64,000 nt of DNA from Streptomyces spirodelae (GCF_017676385.1 NZ_JAFFZN010000003.1:248001-312000), one strand, 5' to 3'; positions 42,869-51,362 are shown, numbered from the stretch's first letter. The notes: generated from the letters alone by a model not told the origin. Numbers and translations are program-made.

Positions 42869-45193
42869 ATGATCGCCGCACCACTGCCCTGGCTCCGGGC
42901 GCTGAAGGAAACCGCCCGTTCAGGGCTGGCCGTGGAGCGGACCTCACTCACACCGCTGACCGCGCTGCGCGGCGCCTGCGGCGTCGGCCTCGTGGTGGGG
43001 CTGGCGCTGCTGATCGGAACGCCGCAACTGGCGGTCTCCAGCGCGTTCGGCGCCTTCGCCTCCGGTATCGCCACCTTTCAGCGCAGCTGGCGGCCGAGGC
43101 CGGTGCTGGCGCTGGCCGCCTCGAGCGGGCTGGCGATCTCCACCTTCGTCGGCTATCTGCTGGTCGGCCTGCCGTGGGCGTTCATACTGCTGCTGGCCCT
43201 GTGGGCCTTCATGGCCGGGATGGCCTGGGGCGTGGGACCCACCTCGGGTGTGGTGGCGGCGTTCAACATCGCCGTCATGCTCATCACCGTCCATTTGCCG
43301 ACCAGTGTCCTGGGCGCGCTCAGCAGCGCCGCGCTGATCGCCACAGGCGGCGTCGTACAGGCCGGGCTGATCGTGCTCTTCCCCGTACGGCCGTGGGGCG
43401 AGCGCCGCGACACGCTCGCGGACGCGCTGGCCGCGGTCGCGGACTACGCGCGGCGACTGCGGCACGACCCGATGGCGTCCTTCGACCCCGAACCGCTGAT
43501 CGAGGCGCGCAGCGCCGCCGCCGTCACCCCGCGTCAGGCCCGCCGCAGGCCCCGCCAGTTGCACGGCTACCGCGCCATGGCCGAGCGCTTCCGCCCGGTG
43601 CTGGCCTCCCTCGCCGACCCGGTGGTGGGCGGAGCCCCGATGGTGGGGCCCGAACGCGACCGGGTACGCGAACTGCTGGCCGCCGCCGCGACCGTACTGG
43701 ACGCCACCGCGCGCGCCATCCGCCGCGGCGACCGCGTCCGGCTGCCCGACCAGGCCCTGGACGTACTCCGCGTCCCCGAGAGCGGCCCCGTCCTGAGCGG
43801 TCCCGCCCGGCGCGCGGCACTGCGCCTCATCGCCCTCACCGACGACGCCGTGGAAGCCGCACAGGAACCCGTCGAGGTCACCAGAGGCGGCGTGCTGGCC
43901 AGGGTCACCTGGCATGTGGCCGACCGCGAGGGCCGCCGCCGCGACTTCCCGGACCGGCCCCCGGTGGTGGACGCCAGCCTGGACGGGCCCTACGGCCCCG
44001 ACCCGGAGGAGGTCGCGGCCGAACTGGCCACGGCCCGCGAGACGCAGCAGGCCGGACGCAAGGCGGCCGGCGGCAAACACACCCCCGCAGCCGGGCACGC
44101 GCTGGCCCGCGAACGCCATCTCCACATGCCCACTCTCGCCGGGCTGGTGCCCGTCGCGCTCCGCGCCTTCCGCCGCGAGCTGCACTGGAAGTCACCGATC
44201 CTGCGGCACGCGCTGCGCGTCAGCGCCGTCGTGGCCCTCGGCTACCTGCTCGGCAACGCGCTGCCGCCCGCGCACGGCTACTGGGTGCCGCTGACCGCCG
44301 TCATGGTGCTGCGGCCCGACTTCTCCCGCACCTACGAACGGGGCATCGGCCGCGCCGTCGGCACGCTGGTCGGCGTCGCCATCGCGGGCACCGTGATGGC
44401 GCTGGCAGGGCCCGGCCCCTACCTCAGCGCCGCGCTGGCCGTCGTCAGCGTCGGCTTCCTCTACCTGCTGCTGTCCACCGGCTACGTCATCGCCTCCGTC
44501 TGCACCGGCGCCTACGTGGTCTTCCTGCTCGGCATCCTGGGCGCCGACTGGTACCAGACCGCCTACGAACGCGCCGGGCTGACCGCGCTCGGCGGAGTGC
44601 TGGCCATGCTCAGCTACGCGCTCTTCCCCGCCTGGCACACCCCGCTGCTGCGCGACCGGCTCGCCGACTGGCTGGCGGCCACCGGGCGGTACGCCATGGC
44701 CGTGCTCGACGCCTTCGCGCACCCCGCGGAACACGCCCCGCGCCAGGTGCGCGAGGCCCTGCTGGACACCCGCGCGGCCCGGCAGGACTGGGAGCAGACC
44801 CTCAGCCGCGCCGAGGCCGAACCCGTCCGCCAGCACGGCCGGGTCTCGCGGCTCTCCCGCCGCTCCGCGGGCGAAGCGCAGTCAGCGCTGGTCACCATGG
44901 GCCGCGCGTGCATGCTGCTTGAGCCCCATCTTCCGGGGGCGCACCCCAGCTTCCGGCCCGATCCCTGGGCCGCCGACTTCTCCGCCGCCCTCGCCTCCGA
45001 CCTCGCCACCGCCGTACCGGCCGTACGGCGGAGCGAACCGCTGGAGTGGCCCTCGGTCCACGAGGCCCTCGCCCGCTGGTGGGAACAGGCCGACCACCCC
45101 CCGCCCGTCGCCCTCCGCACCGCCGAACTCCTCACCGACGCGCTGGACGACCTGGCGCGGGCGGTCACCCCCAAACCCCGGCCGCGGTCATGA
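42869..45193 (+). CDS. FUSC-family inner membrane protein
   Basis: 774 residues in the YccS/AaeB-like layout: an N-terminal block of about six membrane helices (~30-185: GACGVGLVVGLALLIGTP, ISTFVGYLLVGLPWAFILLLALWAFMAG and others), a cytoplasmic region (~190-425), a second block of six helices (~430-575, LHWKSPILRHALRVSAVVALGYLLGNALPPAHGYWVPLTAVMVLRPDFSRTYERGIGRAVGT being the signature) and a long C-terminal cytoplasmic tail. Relatives are proposed efflux proteins for aromatic acids; the substrate here is unknown. It stands alone between the iol operon and a convergent FMN reductase gene. Confidence 0.88.
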   Translation: MIAAPLPWLRALKETARSGLAVERTSLTPLTALRGACGVGLVVGLALLIGTPQLAVSSAFGAFASGIATFQRSWRPRPVLALAASSGLAISTFVGYLLVGLPWAFILLLALWAFMAGMAWGVGPTSGVVAAFNIAVMLITVHLPTSVLGALSSAALIATGGVVQAGLIVLFPVRPWGERRDTLADALAAVADYARRLRHDPMASFDPEPLIEARSAAAVTPRQARRRPRQLHGYRAMAERFRPVLASLADPVVGGAPMVGPERDRVRELLAAAATVLDATARAIRRGDRVRLPDQALDVLRVPESGPVLSGPARRAALRLIALTDDAVEAAQEPVEVTRGGVLARVTWHVADREGRRRDFPDRPPVVDASLDGPYGPDPEEVAAELATARETQQAGRKAAGGKHTPAAGHALARERHLHMPTLAGLVPVALRAFRRELHWKSPILRHALRVSAVVALGYLLGNALPPAHGYWVPLTAVMVLRPDFSRTYERGIGRAVGTLVGVAIAGTVMALAGPGPYLSAALAVVSVGFLYLLLSTGYVIASVCTGAYVVFLLGILGADWYQTAYERAGLTALGGVLAMLSYALFPAWHTPLLRDRLADWLAATGRYAMAVLDAFAHPAEHAPRQVREALLDTRAARQDWEQTLSRAEAEPVRQHGRVSRLSRRSAGEAQSALVTMGRACMLLEPHLPGAHPSFRPDPWAADFSAALASDLATAVPAVRRSEPLEWPSVHEALARWWEQADHPPPVALRTAELLTDALDDLARAVTPKPRPRS

Positions 45194-45234
45194 CCATGGG
45201 GGGGACGCCCGCACGAGGACGGGGAGAGCCGTCA

Positions 45235-45296
45235 GCCGGGATTCCACTCGCCGTCCTCATGCCGGGCATTCCACCGTCGCCGTTCTCACGCCGGGT
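45235..45296. repeat. Imperfect direct repeat between FUSC and FMN reductase genes
   Basis: GCCGGG-ATTCCACT-CGCCGT-CTCAT (from 45235) and GCCGGGCATTCCACC-GTCGCCGT-CTCAC (from 45261), then a third GCCGGG, period 26-29 bp. GAGGACGG (45215-45222) and CCGTCCTC (45251-45258) also form an 8-bp inverted repeat that may end one of the convergent transcripts. Confidence 0.5.
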
Positions 45297-45882
45297 AGGG
45301 GGCGGCTTCGCGTGCCGACCGCAGCGCCCCCGCCCACCAGGCCAGCTGGTCCAGCAGGGTCTTGGCGTACCCGGAGACTTCCGGGTCGAGCGGCTGACCG
45401 TCCTGCCACGCGGTGAAGTAGTTGGGGAAGGCGAGACCGTCGCGGATGGTCACCGCGTGCAACTCGGTCAGCACGTTTTCCAGGTGCAGCACCGCGTGCC
45501 GGCCGCCTGCCGCGCCGCCGTAGCTGACGAAGGCGACGGGCTTGGCCGTCCACTGGGTGAAGTGCCAGTCGATGGCCGCCTTCAACGACGCGGGGTAGCT
45601 GTGGTTGTACTCGGGTGTGACGACGACGAACGCGTCGGCACCCTCCAGGGCCGATGTCAGTGCCGCCATCCCGGCCGGACGAGGGTACGCCTCGCCTGCG
45701 GCCATCGGTGATGCCTCAGGCAGTGCCAGCGGGATGTCGATCTCGGCCAGATCGACGACCTCCACGTCGAAACCACCGTGCGTACGTGCCTGTTCGGCGA
45801 CCCACGAGGCCACGACCGGGCCGAACCGGCCTTCTCGAACGCTGCCGACGATGACCACGAGTTCGTGCTTGTTGTTGTCCAT
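45286..45882 (-). CDS. NAD(P)H-dependent FMN reductase
   Basis: A 198-residue flavodoxin-like reductase. VVIVGSVREGRFGPVVASWVAEQ is the FMN-phosphate loop; ADAFVVVTPEYNHSYPASLKAAIDW is the hallmark PEYNxSxPxxLKxAID block; FVSYGGAAGGRHAVLHLENVL supports the fold. Reduces FMN, quinones or other acceptors in the cytosol. ATG at 45882 is chosen at the start of similarity; in-frame GTG codons just upstream are possible. Divergent from an XRE-type regulator, a common pairing with redox genes in actinomycetes. Confidence 0.88.
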   Translation of the reverse strand: MDNNKHELVVIVGSVREGRFGPVVASWVAEQARTHGGFDVEVVDLAEIDIPLALPEASPMAAGEAYPRPAGMAALTSALEGADAFVVVTPEYNHSYPASLKAAIDWHFTQWTAKPVAFVSYGGAAGGRHAVLHLENVLTELHAVTIRDGLAFPNYFTAWQDGQPLDPEVSGYAKTLLDQLAWWAGALRSAREAAPYPA

Positions 45883-45982
45883 GCCCACCACGGTCACGTC
45901 GCCCCCTGGCCGCAACCAGACCGTGCTCAGGCTGGCCCCCGCAGGGCCACCCTCAGTACTCCACGGGCGTAAGGCAGCGCCA

Positions 45983-45988
45983 TATGCT
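45983..45988 (+). promoter_or_regulatory. -10 box of XRE regulator gene (leaderless)
   Basis: TATGCT followed by 7 nt and the ATG at 45996. An upstream ATG (45984) overlaps this box and is therefore disfavoured. Confidence 0.5.
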
Positions 45989-45995
45989 CAGGGGC

Positions 45996-46832
45996 ATGGG
46001 TACGCCTTTGGGGGATTTCATCCGGGCCAAGCGCGACAGCATCCAGCCCGAGTCGCTGGGGCTACCGGATCACGGCCGGCGCCGGTCACCGGGACTGCGG
46101 CGGTCGGATCTCGCCGCGCGGGCCGGTATCAGCGTCGAGTATCTGACCCGTATCGAGCAGGGCCGCGACCGCAACCCCTCGGTGGCAGTGGTGAACGCCC
46201 TCGCAGACGCGCTGAGCCTCGACCCCTGCGAGCGCAAGCACCTGCGCTACCTCGCGAAGATCACCGGCGGCGAGTGTTCCGCTCATGCCCGGCCGGCGCC
46301 TCCCCGTCGAACGGTGCGGTCGTCCGTACTGGAGACGCTCCGCCTCCTCGAGCCGGGCATCGCCATGGTGACCAACACGCTGGGCGACGTCCTCGCCCAC
46401 ACCAGCGGCTTCGCGTCGGTGACGAGCGGAACCGGACTGCTCGATGCCGACGCTCCGAACCTCACCCGCTATGTCTTCACCGATCCCCGCGCCCGGACGT
46501 TCTTCGCCGACTGGGACGATGTCGCGGACGAGCAGGCATTCGATCTCTGGCTCGCACCGTCCGTCGAGAACTCCGAGTGGTTCACCGCGGAACTCGCGCC
46601 CGTCGCCGGACCCGAATTCACCCGACGGCTGAACCGTCACGTCGTTCCGCCACGTGGAGTCCTCCGGCTCAACCATCCCTCCGAAGGCGAACTCCACCTG
46701 ACCCGCGAGACGCTCGACCTTCCTGCCGACGCCCAACAACTCGTCGTCTTCCTCCCCGCGGACGAAGGGACGGCCCAGGCCCTCGGCCGGCTCCGCCGCT
46801 CGCCCGGCAACCGGCTCCGGGCCATCTCGTGA
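45996..46832 (+). CDS. XRE-family regulator with MmyB-like C-terminal domain
   Basis: 278 residues. N-terminal HTH: MGTPLGDFIRAKRDSIQPESLGLPDHGRRRSPGLRRSDLAARAGISVEYLTRIEQGRDRNPSVAVVNALADALSLDPCERKHL, the typical start of MmyB-type regulators. The C-terminal PAS-like ligand domain includes ETLRLLEPGIAMVTNTLGDVLAHTSGF, FTDPRARTFFADWDDVADE and LRLNHPSEGELHLTRETLDLP. It is divergent from the FMN reductase gene and probably regulates it. Start at 45996 fits a TATGCT box 7 nt upstream. Confidence 0.88.
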   Translation: MGTPLGDFIRAKRDSIQPESLGLPDHGRRRSPGLRRSDLAARAGISVEYLTRIEQGRDRNPSVAVVNALADALSLDPCERKHLRYLAKITGGECSAHARPAPPRRTVRSSVLETLRLLEPGIAMVTNTLGDVLAHTSGFASVTSGTGLLDADAPNLTRYVFTDPRARTFFADWDDVADEQAFDLWLAPSVENSEWFTAELAPVAGPEFTRRLNRHVVPPRGVLRLNHPSEGELHLTRETLDLPADAQQLVVFLPADEGTAQALGRLRRSPGNRLRAIS

Positions 46833-46884
46833 TCTGGGCCCTCTCGTGATCCGGGCGGTCCTCGCGGTCGTCGCCGCAGCCGCT

Positions 46885-47027
46885 GACGAGGCCGTACTCG
46901 CCCGCCGGGTAGGTGGCGACAAGGTGATGGCGGAGCAGCTGGATCGGGTGCACACAGTTGCGGGCGGACTCTCTCCCCAGGCTGATGTCCGCGCGAATGG
47001 TCGCCAACGCAGCGAAAGGCTACAACC
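46885..47027 (+). pseudogene. Remnant of an XRE/DUF5753 regulator
   Basis: One frame reads DEAVLARRVGGDKVMAEQLDRV (46885-46950), resembling the E-x-x-L-x-R-x-V-G-G-x-x-V-M-x-x-Q-L segment in the C-terminal domain of DUF5753 regulators. A different frame from ~46973 reads RLMSARMVANAAKGYNHGG, resembling the end of such proteins. No DNA-binding domain or start remains upstream. DUF5753 regulators usually sit directly before DUF397 genes, and an intact DUF397 gene follows at 47028. I infer a regulator reduced by deletion and frameshift. Confidence 0.55.
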
Positions 47028-47276
47028 ATGGTGGATCTGAGCGACGCACGCTGGCGCGCAAGCAGCTACAGCAATCCGGATGGCGGCAACTGCGTGGAGG
47101 TGGCGGAGGGGTTCCCCGGCACCGTTCCGGTGCGTGACAGCAAGGACACGGCCCGCACGCCCCTGGTATTCTCAACGGCTGCCTGGCGGACATTCGTTGA
47201 CGAGGCGAAGCGCTCCGAGTGCTGCCGAGCTGCTGACACGGGCGGAGGGCTTCCCCGGCGTCATCCCCGTCCGTGA
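47028..47276 (+). CDS. DUF397 protein
   Basis: 82 residues with the DUF397 core: LSDARWRASSYSNPDGGNCVEVAEGFPGTVPVRDSKDTARTPLVFSTAAWRTFVDEAK. These small proteins partner XRE/DUF5753 regulators in Streptomyces (BldB and WhiJ-associated systems). GAAAGG lies 8 nt before the ATG. The tail beyond residue ~62 (ECCRAADTGGGLPRRHPRP) is not typical and reads into a second DUF397 fragment in another frame, so the natural C-terminus seems to have been lost. Its usual regulator partner is only a remnant upstream. Confidence 0.8.
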   Translation: MVDLSDARWRASSYSNPDGGNCVEVAEGFPGTVPVRDSKDTARTPLVFSTAAWRTFVDEAKRSECCRAADTGGGLPRRHPRP

Positions 47277-47320
47277 AGCGCCCCCCGGCGCACCCTCTGT
47301 TTTTTCATCACCGGTTCAAG
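47233..47320 (+). pseudogene. Fragment of a second DUF397 gene
   Basis: Frame +1 relative to the intact gene reads RAEGFPGVIPVREAPPGAPSVFSSPV, a clear cousin of VAEGFPGTVPVRDSKDTARTPLVFST in the intact DUF397 gene ~140 bp upstream. The N-terminal WRxSSYS part is absent and no start is available. Indicates a partial duplication followed by decay. Confidence 0.6.
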
Positions 47321-47498
47321 GGGTGACGAAATCAAACGGGGCCGCTGCTCAGCAGGGGCGCTCGTTTGGCCGTCGCACCGGACAGCCCGGCGCGGGCTTT
47401 CCCGTGGTGGGGAACGTAGAAGCTGACACCCATGCGGGTATGCGGGTCCAACTGGGTCCGCCACGGGTGGCCGGGGCTTGTGTGGACGAGTCTGCCGG

Positions 47499-47762
47499 TC
47501 ACGGTGGCGGTGGGGCCCCGGTGGTGAGGCAGTCGACCTTGAAGTCACCCCAGTAGTTGCGGCCATCGATGATGCGGGAGATGCGGAAGGTGCCCTAGGA
47601 ACGGGTGGGGAAGCTGCCCTCGGCGAAGGTGGCGTGAGCATTGACGGTGACCCGCACCTCTTCCTCGGCGGTGACGCCCGGGCGGCGAGGAATGCCGGCA
47701 CCGAACGCAAGCGCGTCGCAGATGAACTGCCCTATGTCGAAGCGGACTTCCGCAGTCGACAC
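47499..47762 (-). pseudogene. Amber-interrupted reading frame
   Basis: From a GTG at 47762 the minus strand reads VSTAEVRFDIGQFICDALAF..., then VRVTVNAHATFAEGSFPTRS, a TAG at 47597-47595, and GTFRISRIIDGRNYWGDFKVDC before a TGA at 47499. Composition and continuity across the single stop look coding, so this is probably an inactivated gene or a fragment of one. I do not recognise the family. A sequencing error in the stop codon is an alternative. Confidence 0.5.
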
Positions 47763-47842
47763 CGGGATCCGCTGGTGCTCGTGTGCTAGCCTCTGCGGCG
47801 ACTACTCACCGTAGGGACCAACCCTCGCCACCGCGCCTCCTC

Positions 47843-47875
47843 GTGTCCCGGTGACACCAGGAAGGTGAGAGTCAC
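47843..47875. promoter_or_regulatory. Inverted repeats before the DrrA-like gene
   Basis: GTGTC-CCGGT-GACAC (47843-47857) and GTGA-GAG-TCAC (47865-47875) lie 27-59 bp before the exporter start. They share GTGNC/GTGA half-sites and could bind an unlinked repressor; no regulator gene adjoins. Confidence 0.45.
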
Positions 47876-47901
47876 ACCAAGTCCTGACAAGAGGTGTGAC
47901 G

Positions 47902-48909
47902 ATGGGTGCTGCCCACGTGGCAGATCCGGCTGTGGAAGCCGTCGATCTGGTCAAGAGTTATCCCGCCGGCAGGAACAAGCCGCGCATCACGGCGTTGCGT
48001 GGGCTGAGCTTCTCCGCGTCGAAGGGAACCGTGTTCGGGCTGCTCGGTCCGAACGGGGCCGGAAAGTCGACCACGGTGAAGATCCTCTCGACGCTCTCGG
48101 CCGCCGACTCGGGCTCGGCTCGGGTGGCCGGGATCGAGGCGGCGGCGCGGCCGGATCAAGTGCGCCGGGTGATCGGGCACGTGTCGCAGAAGTCCGGCAC
48201 GGACCCGATGGGCACCGCGACCGAGAACCTGCTGCTCGCCGGACGACTGCACGGAATGTCCCGCCGGGATGCCATGGCGCGCGCCCGCGAACTCCTCAAC
48301 AGGTTCGGCCTGGCCGACGCCGCGAACCGGCTGGTGCGGACCTACTCGGGCGGTATGGCGCGCAAGCTCGACGTCGCGCTCGGATTGATGCACCGTCCCC
48401 AGGTGCTCTTCCTCGACGAACCGACGACCGGGCTCGACCCCCACGCGCGTAGCGAGATGTGGGCCGAGATCGCGCGGATGGCCAGGGGAGAGCAGATGAC
48501 GGTGCTGTTGACGACGCACTATCTGGAGGAGGCCGATCACCTCGCTGATCGGCTGGCGATCGTCGACCACGGAACGGTGGTCGCCGTCGGCACCCCGAAC
48601 GAACTCAAGAGCGGCCTGCGCGGTGATGCGGTGCACATCGAGTTGCGCCAGGCCGACAGCAGGGCGTTTGCGGTCCTGCGCACAGTGCCAGGGCTGCGGG
48701 ACGTCACCATGGACGGGAGCACCCTCCGAGGCCGAACCGATGACGGCGCCCGGGCGTTGCCACCCGTACTGGCCGCCCTCGAGGAAGCGGGCATGGCCGT
48801 GACCTCCGCGACGCTGGCCCGGCCCTCTCTCGATGACGTCTACCTGCGACACACCGGCCACAGCTTCGACGCCGACGCAGCCCCGAAGGCGCTGGAGGTG
48901 CCGAAGTGA
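47902..48909 (+). CDS. ABC transporter ATPase, DrrA (daunorubicin resistance) type
   Basis: 335 residues. Motifs: VKSYPAGRNKPRITALRGLSFSASKGTVFGLLGPNGAGKSTTVKIL (Walker A), GHVSQKSGTDPMGTATENLLLAGRLHGM, RTYSGGMARKLDVALGLMHRPQVLFLDEPTTGLDPHAR (signature and Walker B) and LLTTHYLEEADHLADRLAIVDHGTVVAVGTP (His switch). The C-terminal ~80 residues are the DrrA-type extension. ATG at 47902 is chosen because AAGAGG lies 7 nt upstream; the GTG at 47896 is too close. Overlaps the permease gene (GTGA). Powers export of a hydrophobic compound; substrate unknown. Confidence 0.92.
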   Translation: MGAAHVADPAVEAVDLVKSYPAGRNKPRITALRGLSFSASKGTVFGLLGPNGAGKSTTVKILSTLSAADSGSARVAGIEAAARPDQVRRVIGHVSQKSGTDPMGTATENLLLAGRLHGMSRRDAMARARELLNRFGLADAANRLVRTYSGGMARKLDVALGLMHRPQVLFLDEPTTGLDPHARSEMWAEIARMARGEQMTVLLTTHYLEEADHLADRLAIVDHGTVVAVGTPNELKSGLRGDAVHIELRQADSRAFAVLRTVPGLRDVTMDGSTLRGRTDDGARALPPVLAALEEAGMAVTSATLARPSLDDVYLRHTGHSFDADAAPKALEVPK

Positions 48910-49724
48910 CCACCGCACACGACCACTTCACCAAACCGCGTCCACTGACCGTGCTCACGCACGCTGCATTTCTGACCGGCCGGCTGATGCGCGTTCTCCG
49001 GAGGATGCCGGCCTTCCTCGTCATCGGCCTGGTGCAGCCGGTGATCTGGCTGCTGCTGTTCGGACAGCTGTTCAGCTCGGTGGTGGACCTGCCGGGATTC
49101 ACGCACGCAGGCGGAGGCTTCCTGGAGTTCCTCACGCCGGGCGTGGTCATGATGACCGCGCTGTTCGCGAGCGCGTGGGCGGGAACGACCTACCTACAGG
49201 ACATCGACCGCGGCGTGATGGACCGAATGCTCACCTCCCCCGCCAGCCGGGGCGCCATGATGATCGCGACCATGACCTACCAGGCGATTCAGACGCTCAT
49301 CCAAAGCGTGATCATCGTCATCATCGCCGTGGCCGCCGGTGCCCGCTTTCTCGGGGGCGTCGCCGGTGTCGGCATCACCCTGCTCGCCGCGGTGCTGCTG
49401 ACTCTGACCTTCTCGGCGCTGTCCAACGCAGTGGCGCTGCTGACCCGCCAGCAGGCGACACTCATCGCGATCTCCCAATTCACCACGCTTCCGCTGATGT
49501 TCCTCAGCTCGGCCGTGATGGACCTCGGCCTCGCGCCGGGCTGGGTCGGGGGCGTCGCCGACTACAACCCCGTGGAATGGGCAGTCGTCGCGGCCCGGGA
49601 TTCGATGGGCACCCACACCGACTGGACCACGGTCTGGGTGCACCTGGGCCGGCTCGCGATGGCCGCCCTCGTCATGGGCCTGCTGTCCACGCGTGCATTC
49701 CGCACCTATCGAAAGCAGGCGTGA
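48906..49724 (+). CDS. ABC-2 type permease, DrrB type
   Basis: 272 residues with six hydrophobic segments, the ABC-2 fold: FLVIGLVQPVIWLLLFGQLFSSVVDL, FLEFLTPGVVMMTALFASAWAGTTYLQDIDRGVMDRMLTSPASRGAMM (conserved amphipathic helix region), SVIIVIIAVAAGARFLGG, LLTLTFSALSNAVALL, FTTLPLMFLSSAVM and a last helix before the C-terminus. LPLMFLSSA is typical of DrrB. Partner of the preceding ATPase. A strong hairpin follows at 49741. Confidence 0.92.
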   Translation: MTTAHDHFTKPRPLTVLTHAAFLTGRLMRVLRRMPAFLVIGLVQPVIWLLLFGQLFSSVVDLPGFTHAGGGFLEFLTPGVVMMTALFASAWAGTTYLQDIDRGVMDRMLTSPASRGAMMIATMTYQAIQTLIQSVIIVIIAVAAGARFLGGVAGVGITLLAAVLLTLTFSALSNAVALLTRQQATLIAISQFTTLPLMFLSSAVMDLGLAPGWVGGVADYNPVEWAVVAARDSMGTHTDWTTVWVHLGRLAMAALVMGLLSTRAFRTYRKQA

Positions 49725-49740
49725 AAAGCCGGTGAGTCAG

Positions 49741-49770
49741 GCGCTGCTCGGGTTCACCTCCGAGCAGCGC
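49741..49770 (+). terminator. Terminator after the DrrAB-like operon
   Basis: GCGCTGCTCGG (49741-49751) and CCGAGCAGCGC (49760-49770), an 11-bp perfect stem with an 8-nt loop, followed by TTC. Confidence 0.75.
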
Positions 49771-49871
49771 TTCACCCACCACACCCGCGCCGGCCCACTA
49801 AGTGCGGCTGACAAAGGCGTTGCGGACTTCAAGTCGAGGAGCGCACCTCGGCAGCGGCCATGAGCGTGCGG

Positions 49872-49902
49872 GCGTGCGGCCGGTTGTGGGCCGGCCGCAC
49901 GC
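49872..49902 (-). terminator. Terminator after the DUF839 gene
   Basis: GCGTGCGGCCGG (49872-49883) and CCGGCCGCACGC (49891-49902), a 12-bp perfect stem with a 7-nt loop, ~40 bp beyond the stop of the leftward DUF839 gene. Confidence 0.7.
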
Positions 49903-49940
49903 TCACGGCTGCCGGGAGAGGGCGACCGGGTAGCAGGTGC

Positions 49941-51362
49941 CTACCGGCGCCGGCGGTCCCAGGGGCCGGTGATGGCGAAGACGTGGCCGGGGGACTGGAT
50001 GTTGGCGAAGAGGATGCGGCCGTCGTCGCTGAAGGTCGGACCGGTGAACTCGCTGTCGTTGAGGTCGTTGCGGGCCAGTGGATAGGCCCTGCCCTCGGCG
50101 GTGACGCCGACGAGGTGCTGGATGCCGTCGCCGTCCTCGGCGAGGATCAGGCCGCCGTGCGGGTCGACCACGATGTTGTCGGGGCCGTCGTAGTGGGTGT
50201 CGGCGTCGGGGTCGGGGTTGACGCCGAAGATCGTCTTCAGCGTCACCGTCTCCGATGCCGGGTCGTAGAACCAGACCTGGCCGTCGTGCTCGTTGGCGCT
50301 GCCGTCGTCGCTGCGGGCGAAGCTGGCGACGAAGTAGGCGCCGCCGTCGGCCCAGTAGGCGCCCTCCAGCTTGCGGCTGCCGGTCACCTGGCCGGGCTTG
50401 AACTGCTTGCGGGCCGAGGTGTCTGCGGCGTCGCGGTCGGGTACGTCGACCCACTTGACGTTGTAGCGGGTGCCCGTCCGGGTGGCCTCGGACAGATCGG
50501 CGATGTGCCGGCTGCCCTTGAAGCAGCTCATGGCCTGGAGGCGGCCCGCGGTGTCGCCGCCCTCGGAGAGGGCGAGGGCTCGCAGTGCGCCCTTGTCGGG
50601 ACGGTAGTTCTTCGGCGGCGTCCACCGGTAGTAGAGGCCGTGCGGGCCATTGGCGTCCTCCGTGAGGTAGATGGGGCCACGGGGATCGACGGCGACGGCC
50701 TCGTGCGAGTAGCGGCCCAGGAACTTCAGCGGCACCGGCTCGGCGTTGGCCTCGCGGTCGAAGGCGTCGACCTCGAAGACGTAGCCGTGGTCCTTCTGGT
50801 AGCCGCCACCGGCCCGCTGCTCGGTCTCCTCGCAGGTCAGCCAGGTGTTCCACGGGGTGCGGCCACCGGCGCAGTTGTTGTGCGTACCGGCCAGGCTCAC
50901 ATACTCGCCCACCCGCTTGCCGTCGGCGTCGACCACGATGTTGGTGGTGCCGCCGCCGGCGCCCGGGTCGTAGGTCAGGCCCGGCAGCGGCGGCACGAGG
51001 TGGGCCTCTTTGCCACTGTTCTCATGGTTGTTGACCAGCACGAAGCCCTGGCCACCGCTGCGGGCGAAGCAGGCGGTGCCGTCGGGGTCGGACGGCGTGG
51101 GCTCGCCGCTCTCCAGCTTCGTCACACCGGTCTCGGCGACGATCCGGTAGCTGAACCCCTCCGGCAGGGACAGCAGTCCCGCCGGGTCGGGGACCAGCTT
51201 GCCGTAGCCACCGGCACGGCGGGTGACCGCCGCGGCAGCGGGGGCCGCGATGGCGTCCAGGCTGCCGGCGACCACGATGCCCAGTCCGCCGAACGCGCTG
51301 GTGCGGAGTACATCTCTTCGGGACAGTGATGAGGACAAGGTCCACTCCTCGAATCGAATCAT
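49941..51362 (-). CDS. Tat-exported DUF839/PhoX-like protein
   Basis: 473 residues. The N-terminus has a twin-arginine signal: SLSRRDVLRTSAFGGLGIVVAGSLDAIAAPAAAA. The mature part is a beta-propeller DUF839 protein: GFSYRIVAETG, GFVLVNNHENSG, THNNCAGGRTPWNTWLTCEETEQRAG, GRYSHEAVAVDP, IYLTEDANGPHGLYYRW, DNIVVDPHGGLILAEDGDG and GRILFANIQSPGHVFAITGPW. PhoX phosphatases share this fold and several of these motifs (NHE, CEET, DxxH); phosphatase activity and Ca/Fe binding are plausible but unproven. ATG at 51362 has CGAGG 5 nt upstream; an ATG at 51377 is an alternative. Confidence 0.88.
   Translation of the reverse strand: MIRFEEWTLSSSLSRRDVLRTSAFGGLGIVVAGSLDAIAAPAAAAVTRRAGGYGKLVPDPAGLLSLPEGFSYRIVAETGVTKLESGEPTPSDPDGTACFARSGGQGFVLVNNHENSGKEAHLVPPLPGLTYDPGAGGGTTNIVVDADGKRVGEYVSLAGTHNNCAGGRTPWNTWLTCEETEQRAGGGYQKDHGYVFEVDAFDREANAEPVPLKFLGRYSHEAVAVDPRGPIYLTEDANGPHGLYYRWTPPKNYRPDKGALRALALSEGGDTAGRLQAMSCFKGSRHIADLSEATRTGTRYNVKWVDVPDRDAADTSARKQFKPGQVTGSRKLEGAYWADGGAYFVASFARSDDGSANEHDGQVWFYDPASETVTLKTIFGVNPDPDADTHYDGPDNIVVDPHGGLILAEDGDGIQHLVGVTAEGRAYPLARNDLNDSEFTGPTFSDDGRILFANIQSPGHVFAITGPWDRRRR

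Larger units (their letters stand above)
47277..47901. other. Degenerate interval between DUF397 and DrrA-like genes
   Basis: About 620 bp. Holds the tail of the second DUF397 fragment (to 47320), an unassigned stretch (47321-47498), an amber-interrupted frame on the minus strand (47499-47762) and inverted repeats (47843-47875) before the exporter. Base composition is visibly less GC-rich than in the neighbours. Confidence 0.65.
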
